Shown here one piece after another: positions 1 through 10,790 of a DNA stretch of 64,000 nucleotides (its first letter is position 1; every line of letters begins with the position of its first letter). The DNA lies in the NCBI RefSeq assembly GCF_023159225.1, contig NC_063169.1, positions 61,405,934 through 61,469,933 of the forward strand, given 5' to 3'. A program made the translations under genes and the position numbers. The DNA is from Perognathus longimembris pacificus. Its lineage: Eukaryota > Chordata > Mammalia > Rodentia > Heteromyidae. The notes beneath the pieces were generated by a model. It saw only the letters and a list, made by a program, of their open reading frames with translations, was not told where the DNA came from and did not search any database.

Positions 1-853
1 AGAACCCAGAATCCAAGGAATGCCTCTTTAACAGAAGCTAGCAAGAATGAGTCAAATGGGAAGCCAGTTCTCCTCTCTCCTGCTCTCCTCTGCCGGGAAT
101 ACAACAATCTAGGGCTTTGTTTTAGGAGTGTGATACATAATCATTAAAAACCCAGAGCAACAGAAGCAATGTTCTGGTTTTGCTATGCCCACGTGTCGCT
201 GGATTTCAAAGCTACAAGTTTATCAAGATGTATCCCGACCTGTCACCAGGGCCGCGTTGTGTTGCCTTTGACTGCGAGGAAAAGACACGGAATGATTGAG
301 TGGAGGGGGTTCAGCTCATGGATTGTACCTGAGTTCTGTCTTAGTCTGCTTCCTAAATAGAATAATCAATGCCATTATCTCTTCCTCTCTCATCTAAATC
401 ACATCAGGACCCTACAGTAGATCGATAACTACAACAAAGAAGGCCGAGACTCTCATTCCAGGGGGACTCATTACTCTGCTGCCCAAGATCGGGGTGTGGG
501 TTCTACGTGAGGTTATCGACTTCCATGCAGGAGTTAACAACAGCTGTCAGTTATTAATCCCGAGCTGCAACCCGCCCACTGGGATGCAGGTCCAGAACCA
601 CCGCAGCTTGCTTCCTCCTTCACCTTCTTCGCTTCCTCCCGTTTAAGACTGTCTCACCCAGCCATCTCCACTGTTGGGGAGTTCATTGAGATTCTTGGCA
701 GGTACAGGTTGCATTTAAGCAGTCTCACATCTGCTGTAGTATTACAAAGACTAATTAAAATAAATTCAGGTCTTAAATTAGTCCTTTCAGTAACATTTAT
801 TGCCTAAGCCACTGGGCAATAAAGTATGGGATGTGGCGATGCTGGAGAGAAAG
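1..853. other. Unique non-coding sequence
   Basis: No repeat family, exon or open frame of interest is recognisable here. The stretch is non-repetitive and of mixed composition, with a homeodomain-type TAATTA core near 752 inside an AT-rich patch at about 740-790. It leads directly into the CCAAT/CACCC cluster that follows and may belong to the same regulatory block. I see nothing that supports a transcript. Confidence 0.5.
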
Positions 854-1010
854 TGGAATTTTGATTGGATTTCCTGACCAGCCCCTCCCCCTCCACCCCC
901 CCACCCACCCAAAGCGGAGGAAGGTAAAAGAATAATTCTTCTCTACCTCAGGGGGAGGCAACTCTTGCATGGCCAATTGGAACTGGTTGGTCCTTATTGG
1001 GAAACAAATG
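854..1010. promoter_or_regulatory. CCAAT-box and CACCC-rich cluster
   Basis: Three CCAAT motifs, read on one strand or the other, lie within 140 bp: ATTGG at 864-868, an overlapping palindromic pair at 973-980, and ATTGG at 996-1000. Between them is a C-rich run with repeated CACCC at about 878-910, a sequence type bound by KLF/SP factors. Clustered CCAAT and CACCC motifs are common in promoters and enhancers. No TATA box, CpG island or adjoining exon is visible, so an enhancer is as likely as a promoter. Function is inferred. Confidence 0.35.
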
Positions 1011-1202
1011 CAATGAACAGATCAGCTTCCTGGTAGAAAGGCTGCTCAGCTCGGCCTCGCGGTCCCTACCCTTCTGAGGTTCTGAGATGACCAATGTGCA
1101 GGCCCTAGATCTCGGAGATGGATCCTTGTTAGGAAAGTTCTGGAAATCACATAGGCTGAAAATTACATTGCCTCATCTTCAAACCTCTTATGTGCCTTTG
1201 GG

Positions 1203-1503
1203 TGTGCATCTGTGTGTCTGTCTGTGTCAGTGTGTGTGGTACGGGTATGTGAGCACTACTACTCTATTTGAGCTATACCCTGCAGTGCCTTTGGCTTTAG
1301 ACATTTCTCAGATGGGTTTTCACTTTTTCTCCCGAGCCACGATCCTCCTATTCAGGCTTCTTGCAGTTAAGCATCATGCAACCTAATGCTTATGGTTCAC
1401 ATGTGGGCTCGTGAAATTTAGCTTCGGCTGGTCTGAAATCATGATTTTCCCAATTGACACCTCCTGGGATTACAAACATGTACCACTTCACCCCACTGGA
1501 TTT
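1203..1503 (-). mobile_element. Old composite SINE (antisense) with TG-rich tail
   Basis: A degraded TG run at about 1203-1240 is followed by sequence that reads, on the minus strand, as a diverged dimeric SINE. A remnant of the tRNA-like half (a degraded 'ttgagctatacc') comes first, then the 7SL-like half, which ends near 1500 in 'gggattacaaacatgtacca'. The 7SL-type end appears twice (about 1340-1380 and 1425-1500), so two copies or an internal duplication may be present. It is more diverged than most SINEs here. Confidence 0.55.
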
Positions 1504-2215
1504 CTTCACCTAAGTCTAAATGCCCCCATTCTGGTGAAATGAGTTTCCCATAGACTTCAAAGACCTAAACTTTGGTTGTTATTGTTTTCCAAGAGGAGAT
1601 TCACTCTCAAGATCAAGAAAGTTTACCAGAGGTCTGCAATCTCTCAAGCGCTCCTATTCTGGCCTATGTCTATTTATTGCTCAATTGGGCTACTTTTGAA
1701 GAAAAGTATAACCCCAGAACAGACATGCCATGGCATTTTTACCTCTCTACACAATCTCCATGGAGTCCCTTTCCAGTACTGACCAGCCAAATTCCCTTAC
1801 CATTCTCTGAAGCACTCTGGTAAAGGCCCCAGCAGGAGGGCTCCCCAGCAGTTGGGTGCACCCCATCTGTTGGCAGTGGTGCTGCTGTTGTTGGCTGTCT
1901 TGAGGCCCTGGTCCCCTTGGGATCCTTCTGTTCTGACACCTCAGGGAGGCACGGACCCCTGAGCCCCTGGATACACAGGGTAGAGCAGCTCTTCATCCTC
2001 TCCTACCAAGATTTTGTGGAGTGCAGAGGTCTCTAGAAGTTCAGATGTAGACACATCTCTGTCTTCAGGCCATCTGGCGAATGGCTGACCTACTGGCAAA
2101 TTTGGTTAAGTGGAATTGAAGTCATTAAGAAAATATCTTAAGGTATGTCGTTTCTGCAGAAACTTTTGCCTCTTAAAAATGAGACATGTGTGCACATGTA
2201 TGTACCTGTGCGCTG
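1504..2215. other. Unique sequence
   Basis: No known repeat is recognised. The part around 1820-2000 is GC-richer than its surroundings and is open for 85 codons on the minus strand (1739-1996), but the protein resembles nothing I know and lacks domain or splice support. A TG-rich patch near 2190-2210 probably belongs to the tail of the next SINE. Confidence 0.4.
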
Positions 2216-2440
2216 ATCCTAAGGCTTGAACTCAGGGCCTAGGTGATGTTTCTTAGCTTTTTCACTCAAGGCTAGTAGTACCTTACTACTTGAGCCATAC
2301 CTCTACTTCTGGCTTTTTAGTGGCTAATTAGAGATAAAATGTCACTGATTTTCCTGCGTGGGCACACTTTGAACCACTATCCTTAAATCTCAGCCTCCTG
2401 AGTAGCTAGGATTACAGACATGAGCCATTGGTGCCTTGCT
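2216..2440 (-). mobile_element. 7SL/tRNA composite SINE, antisense
   Basis: Read on the minus strand it begins with a 7SL/B1-like half (end visible here as 'ggattacagacatgagcca') and continues into the tRNA-like right half used by the geomyoid SINEs ('cttgaactcagggcct' and 'acttgagcca' on the plus strand). The two halves meet at an AT-rich linker near 2320. Many substitutions mark an old copy. Confidence 0.8.
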
Positions 2441-3090
2441 TACGAAGAAGCAGGTCCTTTCTGCTTCATATGTCATAATGTTTTCTACCAAAAATGACTG
2501 ACATCATATTAATTGTCCATTTACACTTGGCTTTAATTATTCAACAGCTGTGCTTTCTTGTGTGTCTCTCTGTTGCCTTGTATTTCTATGACAGTTATTC
2601 CAAGTTGAAGGATAATACTGTATACTATAATATTTTCCTTTGTGATTGAACCCAGGCCCTTTCCCAAAGGAAGCAACAATAGGAAACCTTCTGTCGAGTG
2701 CGTCCTGTGATCACCCCCCCACCACCACCACCATTAATCTGACTGTGAGGAAGACCTTTGGTTTCTCTCTACTGCCTGCCCCACTCTGGGAATCCTGGCA
2801 TGATGATCTGCCCCCCCCCCCCGCCCGTTAATCTCTTTGCATATATGAAATATTTCCATTAGACATTTTTCTTCCTAATCACCTGTCCTGGTATTAAAAA
2901 GATGCTCCCTGCCTTCCTGTGGTGAGAAAAGAAGAGTCGTGGTGGAAGTCTTCCTTCCTGGTTACTCATTTGATTCCTATGGAAGCATTTTATTGCAAGA
3001 ATTATTTATACCCATTTCTAATTTATCCTGTAGTTTTCTCCTGAGGAATAATTCTTCTTAAATTGCAATTAGAAGAAATGGAGTGCGTAA

Positions 3091-3092
<2 letters not shown>
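2441..3092. other. Unique sequence with two C-rich microsatellites
   Basis: No gene or dispersed repeat is recognised. It contains a short C7 plus (ACC)n patch at 2714-2732 and a poly-C run at 2811-2822 that is interrupted just downstream. Confidence 0.5.

Positions 3093-3129
<37 letters not shown>
3093..3129. repeat. (AC)n microsatellite, about 18 units
   Basis: A pure AC dinucleotide run of 37 bp with no interruption, flanked by AT-rich unique DNA. It is probably length-variable. Confidence 0.97.
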
Positions 3130-3130
<1 letters not shown>

Positions 3131-3559
3131 TAAACCATGCATTTAGAAGCAATTTTGGAATAAGAAGTACTTCCTGCTGTTCTGCTCTCTGTTGCTTTAG
3201 GATAATAACCAATAAGGGAACTGTTGGGATTTCCCCCCTCATGGCCTTTTAAGAAGTTCTTAATTACAGTTTATTTTTTTAAAAAAATTAAAAGCTGTCA
3301 ACAATATTTATGTAGAAAATGTCCCAAAAGTTAGAAGATGAAGAAAGAAGTTGGTATCAGAAAAGCCCCTGGCCTAATCTCACCCTTTCTCCATCAACAC
3401 AAATATGTGTTACCCTGACTCAGGAGTTTAAAAACGGGGAGGGGTGGCATTGGACTGGGCAAAAAGGAGAAGGTTTTCTTCCTTTCTTTTGTCTTCTCTG
3501 TTTCGTTGTTGTTGCTGTTATTGCAGGTTTCTGGCATGGTATTGACTGCGCAGTGTCTG
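3130..3559. other. Unique sequence
   Basis: No repeat or exon is seen. An AT-rich stretch near 3265-3300 holds T- and A-runs. The 88-codon frame at 3319-3585 has no recognisable domain. Confidence 0.45.
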
Positions 3560-4010
3560 CCCACTTCCCTCGGACCAATTCCTAATTAGAGGCTGTTTAA
3601 TAAATTGGAACCGAGCTGCCTGCAGCTCTTTGACCTTTGCTCTCCTATTAGCCCCTTCCCCTCTGGTGATGGAAATCTCTAAATGTGGGGAATTCAGCGA
3701 GTCTGGTTCCATTTGTGGACCTCGGAGCTGGCTCGACCCTTTAGGAGGTTTCCTTGTGCTAATAACCATCTGTCATGGCCCTTCTTTTACTGCGTGGCGC
3801 AGGCTGCTGGAACCCCAGCTAGAGCTCTGATCCTCCCCCTGTGTGGATCTTTAAATCAAAGCATGATCGTTAAGTAACACCACCACCCCAACACCTCTGC
3901 CATATAAAGCTGCACCATTACTTGAGATGTCACGCTTTAACCTTTGCCAGGTTGTAGAGGTAATAATATCAGAATTTGGCTTCCATCCCTCAAGGGCCCA
4001 TAAATACTCT
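3560..4010. promoter_or_regulatory. Candidate cis-regulatory block with DR1-type site
   Basis: This unique block of mixed composition is rich in compact factor-binding words. TGACCTTTGCTCT at 3631-3643 reads on the minus strand as AGAGCA-A-AGGTCA, a direct repeat spaced by one base of the kind bound by HNF4, COUP-TF or RXR heterodimers. Further on are TAAT cores and a second 'aacctttgcc' near 3940. Such texture is typical of conserved non-coding elements, but conservation cannot be tested here. Confidence 0.35.
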
Positions 4011-4591
4011 GTGTGGATAGCAAGCGATACCAAGTGATAGATGGCAGGTTTGTACTTGGTACTCTGGCTTCAGATGCCTCTGGTTATGCCTTAATTCGGC
4101 ACCTAGCAAATTGTACTGCTCCCTTGATGCCTTTCTGCAATTCACCTCTTCCTGTTCCTCTGACAGTGTTTGCTGTCAAAGGGAAGACAGCTGCTCAAAA
4201 ACCCCAGAGTGCCAAGAGCAATCCAGGATGCTGAATGTTCCTTCCTTGCACTCTTTCCTGAAGGTTTTTTGAGTGACTTCTCAGGAAGCACTAGGGGCTG
4301 TCCATTTGGTCCCTTGTCCCATGTCCCCTTCTCAAAGGGAAGGAGTAACGAGAGCAGAATGCAAAGGTGATACTGAAAATCCTATTGCATCCATTGCTGC
4401 TAGGAAAATTGAAATAATTCCAGTCCTTCCTTGGAGGCAAAGGTGTTGGGGAACAGATTAACTGTCAAAAGGTCACATGTTCAAGAGCACTGAGAGTCAC
4501 TGTAGCCCCAGGACAAGTGTCTCCGGGAATGTTATACATATAAGCAAACAAGACATAAAAAATTCTGTCAAAATCTCACCATGAACTATGT
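4011..4591. other. Unique sequence
   Basis: No recognised repeat, exon or motif cluster. Short open frames in this stretch overlap one another in different frames, as expected by chance. Confidence 0.45.
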
Positions 4592-4836
4592 ATCTCTCTC
4601 CTTTCTCGCTCTTCTTCCCTCCCTTCCTTCTTCCCTTCTTTCCTTTTTTCCTTCCTTCCTTTCTTTCTTCCTTTCTTCCTTCGTTCCTTCCTCCTTTCCT
4701 TTCCTATTCCCTCTTTTTTCTTCTCTCCCTTCCTTCCTCCCCTCTTTCTTCCTTCCTCTTTACTTCTTTTCCTTTCTCCTTCACTCCCTCCTTTCCTTCC
4801 ATCCTTCTTTCCATCCCTTCTTTCTTCTTCTTATAG
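4592..4836. repeat. Long imperfect (CCTT/CTTT)n pyrimidine tract
   Basis: About 245 bp of almost unbroken pyrimidines on the plus strand, built from degenerate CCTT, CTTT and CTC units with rare A or G interruptions. Two overlapping open frames of low-complexity Phe/Leu/Pro/Ser come purely from this composition and are not genes. Long pyrimidine tracts with mirror symmetry can adopt triplex (H-DNA) structures. Confidence 0.95.
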
Positions 4837-5354
4837 CTCCTACCTCTACACACTTCTGAAAACCTGCTGTTGCAACTCTGTCACCTTCTATACCACTTCT
4901 CAGTCCACAAAGGTCTGGGTTCCACTCCCAACAGCTTCTTTCCCTAAAATCACACATGGCACTGCCCTTCCCTGGGAGTTCCAGGAGATAATTTTGAGTT
5001 CTTATTGGCCTCCACATTGTTCAAACTAATAGATTATTTCTCCCTTTATAAAGCTCTGTTTCATCAAAGTTCAAAGTATCAAGTTTCTCTCAGTGCTCAC
5101 TAACTACCCTCTGTCAGTTCCTCTCAAGGGCTCTGTTCATCCTTGCCTGTTGGGAAACAGCACTGTGTCGGCTCCATGGGCCCATACTGGAGTAGATCCT
5201 TGGTCTCTAGATGACACACGAAAACAAAAGCAAAACTGTGGGAGATGGAGTCAAGAGCACAGGTGAGAAGACATAGGATTCGGAGGAAGGATAGCTGGAG
5301 AGCAGGAGTTAGAATATCTCTGGACACTTAGGGGCTGAGTGTGGCGTTTGGGGT
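4837..5354. other. Unique sequence
   Basis: No repeat family or exon is recognised between the pyrimidine tract and the MIR element. Confidence 0.45.
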
Positions 5355-5480
5355 TTTCAGAGTGCCTTTGAACCCCAGCACTGACAGCAAAGTAACAGCC
5401 TTTGGCAAGTGACTTAAGCTAGGGAGCACTTTATGAGAGTAGTTATTTTGATTTCATAAGGTTGTGTTGCAGACTAGTCT
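5355..5480 (+). mobile_element. MIR SINE fragment
   Basis: The order of 'tttgaaccccagcactg', then 'ggcaagtgacttaag', then a 'cataaggttgtgttg' remnant follows the MIR core on the plus strand. The sequence is heavily diverged, as expected for this ancient mammalian family. Confidence 0.6.
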
Positions 5481-5694
5481 TCTCAGAAACTTCTCCTATT
5501 CCTCATCGTTTTTATTGTTGCCAAATATGTACATGGTGAGCATTTGTTCATCTGCCCACTAGGTGTAGACAATAATTCTCAGAGCTTATAAGAAAGTAGT
5601 GATAAGGAAATAAACATGCAGCTTTTATTCATTTTACCTATACTAAATCTATCTTGTGCAATAAATGAATTATATATACTTACAGACCACTGAT

Positions 5695-5790
5695 AGGTAG
5701 AAACTTCTTCCTCCTCTCTACTTCCTCCTCCTCCTCCTCCTTCTCTCCCGCTGTTCTCTCTCTTTCCCTCTACATGCTTTCCTCCCTCTC
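5695..5790. repeat. (CTC)n-rich pyrimidine tract
   Basis: A pyrimidine-rich stretch with a core of consecutive CTC units at about 5721-5742, followed by CT-rich sequence up to the next SINE. It may have grown from that SINE's tail, because the SINE is antisense and starts right after it. Confidence 0.85.
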
Positions 5791-5792
5791 CA

Positions 5793-6022
5793 GAACTAAG
5801 GCTTGAACTCAGGGACTTGTGCCCATTTGACTGACTGACCTATGGCTGGTGCTATACCACTTCAGCCACATTTCCAGCCTTGCTTTTTGCTAGTTAATTG
5901 GAGACTCTTGCGTACTTTTTTTTTTTTTTTTTTTTGGCTGAGCTAGCTTTGGACTATGACCTTCCATATCTCAACTTTCTGAGCAGCTAGGCTTACAGAC
6001 TTGGGCCACTGGCACCCAGCTT
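5793..6022 (-). mobile_element. 7SL/tRNA composite SINE, antisense, with T20 linker
   Basis: The tRNA-like half lies first on the plus strand ('cttgaactcagggac', 'ccacttcagccac') and the 7SL-like half second, ending in 'tgggccactggcacccagc'. A run of about 20 T at 5916-5935 sits at the junction of the halves, so on the sense strand the linker is a long poly-A. Substitutions are numerous. Confidence 0.85.
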
Positions 6023-7041
6023 AACCTTTAACACATACGTTCAAGTTGTACATTAACTATAAGAAAACTTCCAATTCTTTTTTTTTTCTAAATAAAACAA
6101 TAGCAAGAGAAACACCCGAGTCAATGACCTGCTCGCCTCTCCTTGAGGAACACTGGAGGCCATGCAATCTGTGGAGAGAGAGAGAGGAGTGGAACATAGT
6201 ATACGGCAGGTTAAGGTTTCCGTGGGGAAACGTGTGGGACTGAATTGGAGAGAGAGACGCAAGAGTGGCAGCTTTTGAGGTCCGTTGCCAGTGAAGGGAA
6301 GATGGAATGAAGGGGAAAACATTGGTGAACAAAAATCAGTTAGAAGAGTAGGAGCAGGGGATGATGGGAAGTCAAGGGGAGGAAGGGAAGACAAGCATTT
6401 GTGATACCATCCAAAGAGAAGTGGCCAAGCCTATTAAGGTTGACATATTTAAGTCTCTCGGGGAGGCCAAGGAATACAGAAGTTTACTTACAGCTCAAGC
6501 AACAAGGATATAAAATTTAAAAGACAACTAAGACGGTTGAGCTCCTAGTAGAATCATATATGAAAGAATGGCTAAAAAAAAAAATCAGTAAAACAGATGT
6601 GTAAGAATTTTTCAGTTCCAAATTGGCAGGTGATGGGCAGATTAATCAGCTAGGCTTTCTCCTACTCTGTTCGTGAGAGGCAGAGATGCCAAGCGCGAAT
6701 GCTTCCCCATACAGAGAGGTGATCACTTGAAGAGACTTGGCTTGCTGAAAAGCCTCTCTTCATAATCACACTCTTCAGTTTCAGAAAGCCTCTGGATCGG
6801 AAGCCTTGTCATAGCTGCACACGTACTGGATGCAAAGGAAAACACCTGTGAGAGAAAGTTCCAGGCCCCTTTTCTTGGTTCTCATTCAAATTTTCCAACT
6901 CAGCTTTATCCATGTAGATGACTAGTCCCTCAGCACAGAGAGAACAGTGGCTACAACTTCCCACCCTTAGTGGCAGAGAGATAAATGGCATCCCAAGGAG
7001 ATTAAGAAAACTCTCCTTGTTGGAGACCAACTGTGTATGTG

Positions 7042-7043
<2 letters not shown>
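6023..7043. other. Unique sequence
   Basis: No dispersed repeat or exon is recognised. Overlapping open frames on both strands at 6046-6394 are low-complexity (a GA-rich plus strand gives Ser/Pro/Leu-rich minus-strand frames) and are judged chance. Confidence 0.45.

Positions 7044-7087
<44 letters not shown>
7044..7087. repeat. (GT)n microsatellite, 22 units
   Basis: A pure GT run of 44 bp followed by an AT-rich stretch at about 7100-7180 with repeated tatatta words. Two open frames crossing it are repeat read-through. Confidence 0.97.
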
Positions 7088-7092
<5 letters not shown>

Positions 7093-7319
7093 ATATTAAC
7101 ATGGAAATAGTATTATATATTATGTCTTATTGTACATAGTATTATATATATTACATATGTGTGGGTGTATATCTATTATCTAGGTATAAAACAACACTGG
7201 ATTCACTATCAGTAGTTTCTGACCCCAGGATGTCACATAGGACTTATGATTCAGGAAAAGTCCCATGATACATTTTTGCATATATTACATCTTAGAATCC
7301 CCATTGGTAATTAAGACAT

Positions 7320-7555
7320 GTATCACTGCCTATTGGTCCTCGAAAGAGACAAAGAATAAAAGACAAACCAATGCAACAGCAATACTTACAAAACTATATG
7401 GTGTAAACCAACTGTACAACTCATGGGGGGAGGGAAATGGAGAGGAGGAAAGATGGGGGAGGGTTGGGAATGAAGGAGGAGGTAACACTGCCTTATGTAT
7501 AAAAGTGTAACCCCTCTGTACATCACTGTGACAATAAATAAATTTAAAATAAAGA
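7320..7555 (+). mobile_element. 5'-truncated L1, 3' end only
   Basis: This matches, with substitutions, the longer copy at 39.6-40.0 kb. Both share 'gcaatactt(a/g)caaaact', then 'ctcatgggggga', a G-rich polypurine tract, then 'gtaacc(c/t)ctctgtacatca' and an AATAAA-type signal. A G-rich tract before a poly-A signal is the usual organisation of a mammalian L1 3' UTR. No ORF1 or ORF2 sequence remains. The 5' limit is uncertain and no target duplication is clear. Confidence 0.65.
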
Positions 7556-8512
7556 AGACCCATTCCTATAGCACTCTGATTCATTTTTTTAGCATAGCTG
7601 TGTAGACATGAAAATTAGAAATGACAAGGTAAAGAGTTCTGGGAGATACACTGTACATTTCACCTGGGTTTATGTAAATATAGTTGTTGTATGGCAATGA
7701 GAAGAAATCAATAGCTTCTCTTTGTCAAATCAAGGACAGAAATGACTGTGTGCTCCTAAGAAATGTGTTCTCTCTGTATGTGATTTGATTGTAATGGCTT
7801 ATACGTTGCCACCCTAGTTTCGCATAATACTGTAAAGTTAATAAATTGCTTTTATTTAGCCATCCTCAGCTGAGTCTCAGAATGCCCTATCCAATCGGGA
7901 ACACCAGCATTATTTGCTCTTATTTTTAAATTCAATTCAGAGGGTCTACATTAGCCCAAATCCTGCAGCTGAAAGCATCCAATGAGAACTTGGAACCTAG
8001 GTCTTGCCTGGCTCCTGAGCCCAGGGTCTTTGCAGAGCACCGAGACTCCTCCGTCTGGCAGGAACTCTTGTTGTCCTAGCCAGGCAGCAGCAATCCCAGG
8101 TGAACATCGGGCCTTAGGGAGGGATGTCAGGAAGTGCTGATGTGACATCTGAGGAAGTCAGCGGTGCCCTGTGCAGGCGTCTGCTGGCAGGGACAACACA
8201 GCCCTGGGGCCTCAGCTGAATGAAGGTGGAGGACCCCAGTGACTACATACACCCCAAAAAGGAGGCTGTGTGGCTTCTGTTTGCTGCTGCAGATGTGTTC
8301 TCCATGCTTCCATGCCCTGCTCTGAAACACAGATGCAGGATCAAAGCACCCCTGCTATCCAGCCTGCTGCTGCTTCATGCCAATGGGAAACACCCGCGGG
8401 AGGTCAGAGGTTGAAGGAAAGGAAGCGGGAGTGTGTGTTTCCTCAGATCTCTCTCTGTGGGTTGCCTGGCTGTCTGCAACCTCTATCTCCTGAAAGGCAT
8501 CTTCCATTCTTT
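7556..8512. other. Unique sequence with GC-richer block
   Basis: The first part is AT-rich and featureless. About 7960-8420 is clearly GC-richer and open for 60-90 codons on both strands in several frames, but no product resembles a known protein and no paired splice sites frame it. It may be a regulatory block or an unrecognised non-coding exon. Confidence 0.4.
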
Positions 8513-8774
8513 TCTTTTCTTTTTTTTCCTAGTCCTGGGGCTTGAACTCAGGGGCTGGACGCTGTCCCTGAACTTTGTGTTGAAGGCTAGCACTGTACCA
8601 GCTTGGGCCACAGCACCATTTCCAGTGCTTCCTAAGTAGTTTATTGGAGATAAGAGTCTCACGGACATTTCTACCTGGATTGGCTTTGAACCGTGATCCT
8701 CAGATCTCAGCTAGGATCCAAGTAGCTAGGATTACAGGTGTAATCCTAGCAGGTGTGCCACTGGCACCCTGCTT
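8513..8774 (-). mobile_element. 7SL/tRNA composite SINE, antisense
   Basis: After a T-rich tail (on the sense strand, poly-A) come the tRNA-like half ('ggggcttgaactcagggg', 'gcttgggccacag') and then the 7SL-like half. The latter carries an extra copy of 'taatcctagc' near 8741-8750, so the 7SL end is partly duplicated. Moderately diverged. Confidence 0.88.
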
Positions 8775-9716
8775 CCCCCTAAGTTTTGTTCCCACCTTCC
8801 TTGCTTCTCCTCGCCCTGCGCCTATACTCTTTCTCATGTCTTCCCTACACCATTCCAACACATTTGCACGTGGTCTTTATTGTGAACCTTGCATCGTTTG
8901 AGCATGTTTTCTGCTTTCCAGTTGGCCCCTGGATGGTCAGATATCATCCCAATGGGCCTAAGTCGCAGATAGGAACTGATGTCTGGATTTAAGCACATTG
9001 GTAGGAAGGGGGCCCTGCCATTAGAACTGCAATTACTGTTAGGACCTAAAACCAGAGAGGCTGAGTCAAGCATAACCTCGTGGACCTAGAGATAAGGATG
9101 AAGTAGATAGAAGTGTGGAGAAATCTGGTCTAAGACAGTGGGTCAGGATGCTACTGGAGAGGCTCATCTGCTCTCCCACGGGCTCCATGAGGGGCACGGC
9201 TCTGCACAGATGCGGGGAAGGGAAGACAAGGGAAGGGGGCAGTGAGAGCTGGAGAGATTTGAGAGGCTGAAGCCAGGGACTGTGGTCTGACATTTGATGG
9301 CTTGAGTCTCATGGGCTGCCGGCATAGATCCTGAGATGGACGCTGCAGAATGCACGGTGCATTCGGCTCTGTGTTCTAGCCTTTCTCTTCAAAGTAATCA
9401 TCATGTGTCCTGAAGGCCCACTTGGCACCACGTACCCTGAGACTTTGTGCTGTGATATACATTAAGATGGGGGCTTAGATAGTGCTGTAACTAACGTAGA
9501 CCTCGTGCAGCACTTAGGCAACCAGAAAGTTCTCAATAGTAGACAGGGAGTGGTTGCTGATCATAGGCACATTATCAACCCCACAGACATATTAGCTGTG
9601 TATGCTGAGCAATGGAGAAAGTGCAAAACTCCCAAGGAATTCACCTAATATCTTTATATTCATAAATATATATGCCCAGAGCACATAGATATATGCATCT
9701 ATGTGGGTATATGTAA

Positions 9717-9718
<2 letters not shown>
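8775..9718. other. Unique sequence
   Basis: No repeat family is recognised. The stretch holds a perfect short palindrome at 9348-9364 and a purine-rich patch near 9205-9265. Confidence 0.45.

Positions 9719-9758
<40 letters not shown>
9719..9758. repeat. (TG)n microsatellite, 20 units
   Basis: A pure GT/TG run of about 40 bp next to an AT-rich stretch with repeated atatg words at 9655-9715. Confidence 0.97.
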
Positions 9759-9759
<1 letters not shown>

Positions 9760-10060
9760 CTGTGTTGTATCCCATGATGATTCTTAAAAGCAGACTGGGT
9801 TTGCATGTCAGGAGATGTTTCCCAGCGTCTGCCCCTCTGACATCCTTTTATGTGCATTCTGTCTCTCAGCATGAGTCAGTTACCCAACAACTCCTGTGAT
9901 CATCTGAAATCCCCTTCAAACACAGTTGTTGGTTTTGTTTTTTTTATATCCAGGATAATTTCTAAGGAAAGAAGAGAAGAAAACAAAAGCGCATGCCTCA
10001 TGTATCATTATTCACGGATACCGATTACACAGCATACTGTTTCGAGTCGAACGATTGTTT

Positions 10061-10790
10061 GAATAGAGGTTACCTAGAGCGGAACAGTTTTGTCTTCTCC
10101 AGGCCATCCGTGGGCTTGTGCAATTTTGTATTTGTGGGAGCAAACTGTCCCCGGGGTTGGGGTCCTAATTTGAGGCCACAGTGCGACATGCTGATTTCTG
10201 GCTCCCCGTTCTGAGGGGCAGAGGAGGGGCCGGGAGGGTAGCGATGGCAGAGCGGCAGAGGCTTCTGGGTCCTGATTCTCTTGTACTAGAAATTTCATTA
10301 CACATCCTTTTGCCCAGGAAATGCATTGTTGGATGGGAGTGTGGCATGTTTCCTCGCAGATGTTATTTCAGATTAAGCCACAGGCAGCAGGGAGTGGACG
10401 TGGCTGGCATTTTCTTCTCTGCTCCCCGCAGCATCCTAGCACCAACAGTCACGTCAGAGTCGCATTAGTTGCATAACAATTGAGCCGAGCTGATATTTTA
10501 GGTAATGATGTCAAGATATATTATACTGCAACCAACTGACTCTAGGACCACAACAAAAGCCAAAGAAAAAGAATGATTAGGGCCGAGTTAGGATGGAAAG
10601 GGACCTGAGGGGAAGTCATCTGTTAGGAGAATCTTAAAAGCTTCTAATGACCTGCTATTCCCAAGTGGCTCGTGCCACTGTGACTACTGAATTTATTTTT
10701 GCTAAACAAGCTTTGCATGTAATGCTATCTTGCTTTATGGTCTAAGACCCCCAGTAATTTATTTCACCTTCTTCTGAATGAAATATTTGG
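10061..10790. promoter_or_regulatory. Candidate cis-regulatory block with OCT-SOX-like composite
   Basis: Long unique sequence with the dense motif texture of a conserved non-coding element. AGTTGCATAACAATT at 10467-10481 reads on the minus strand as a SOX half-site joined directly to an octamer half-site. It differs at two positions from the usual SOX2-OCT4 composite. A CRE-like 'gtcacgtcag' lies 17 bp upstream. No exon structure is seen. Function is inferred from motifs alone. Confidence 0.35.

Noticed and set aside
4581..4859. Two overlapping 82-92-codon frames rich in Phe, Leu, Pro and Ser
   Set aside because: They are translations of the degenerate CCTT/CTTT tract and have no independent coding signal.
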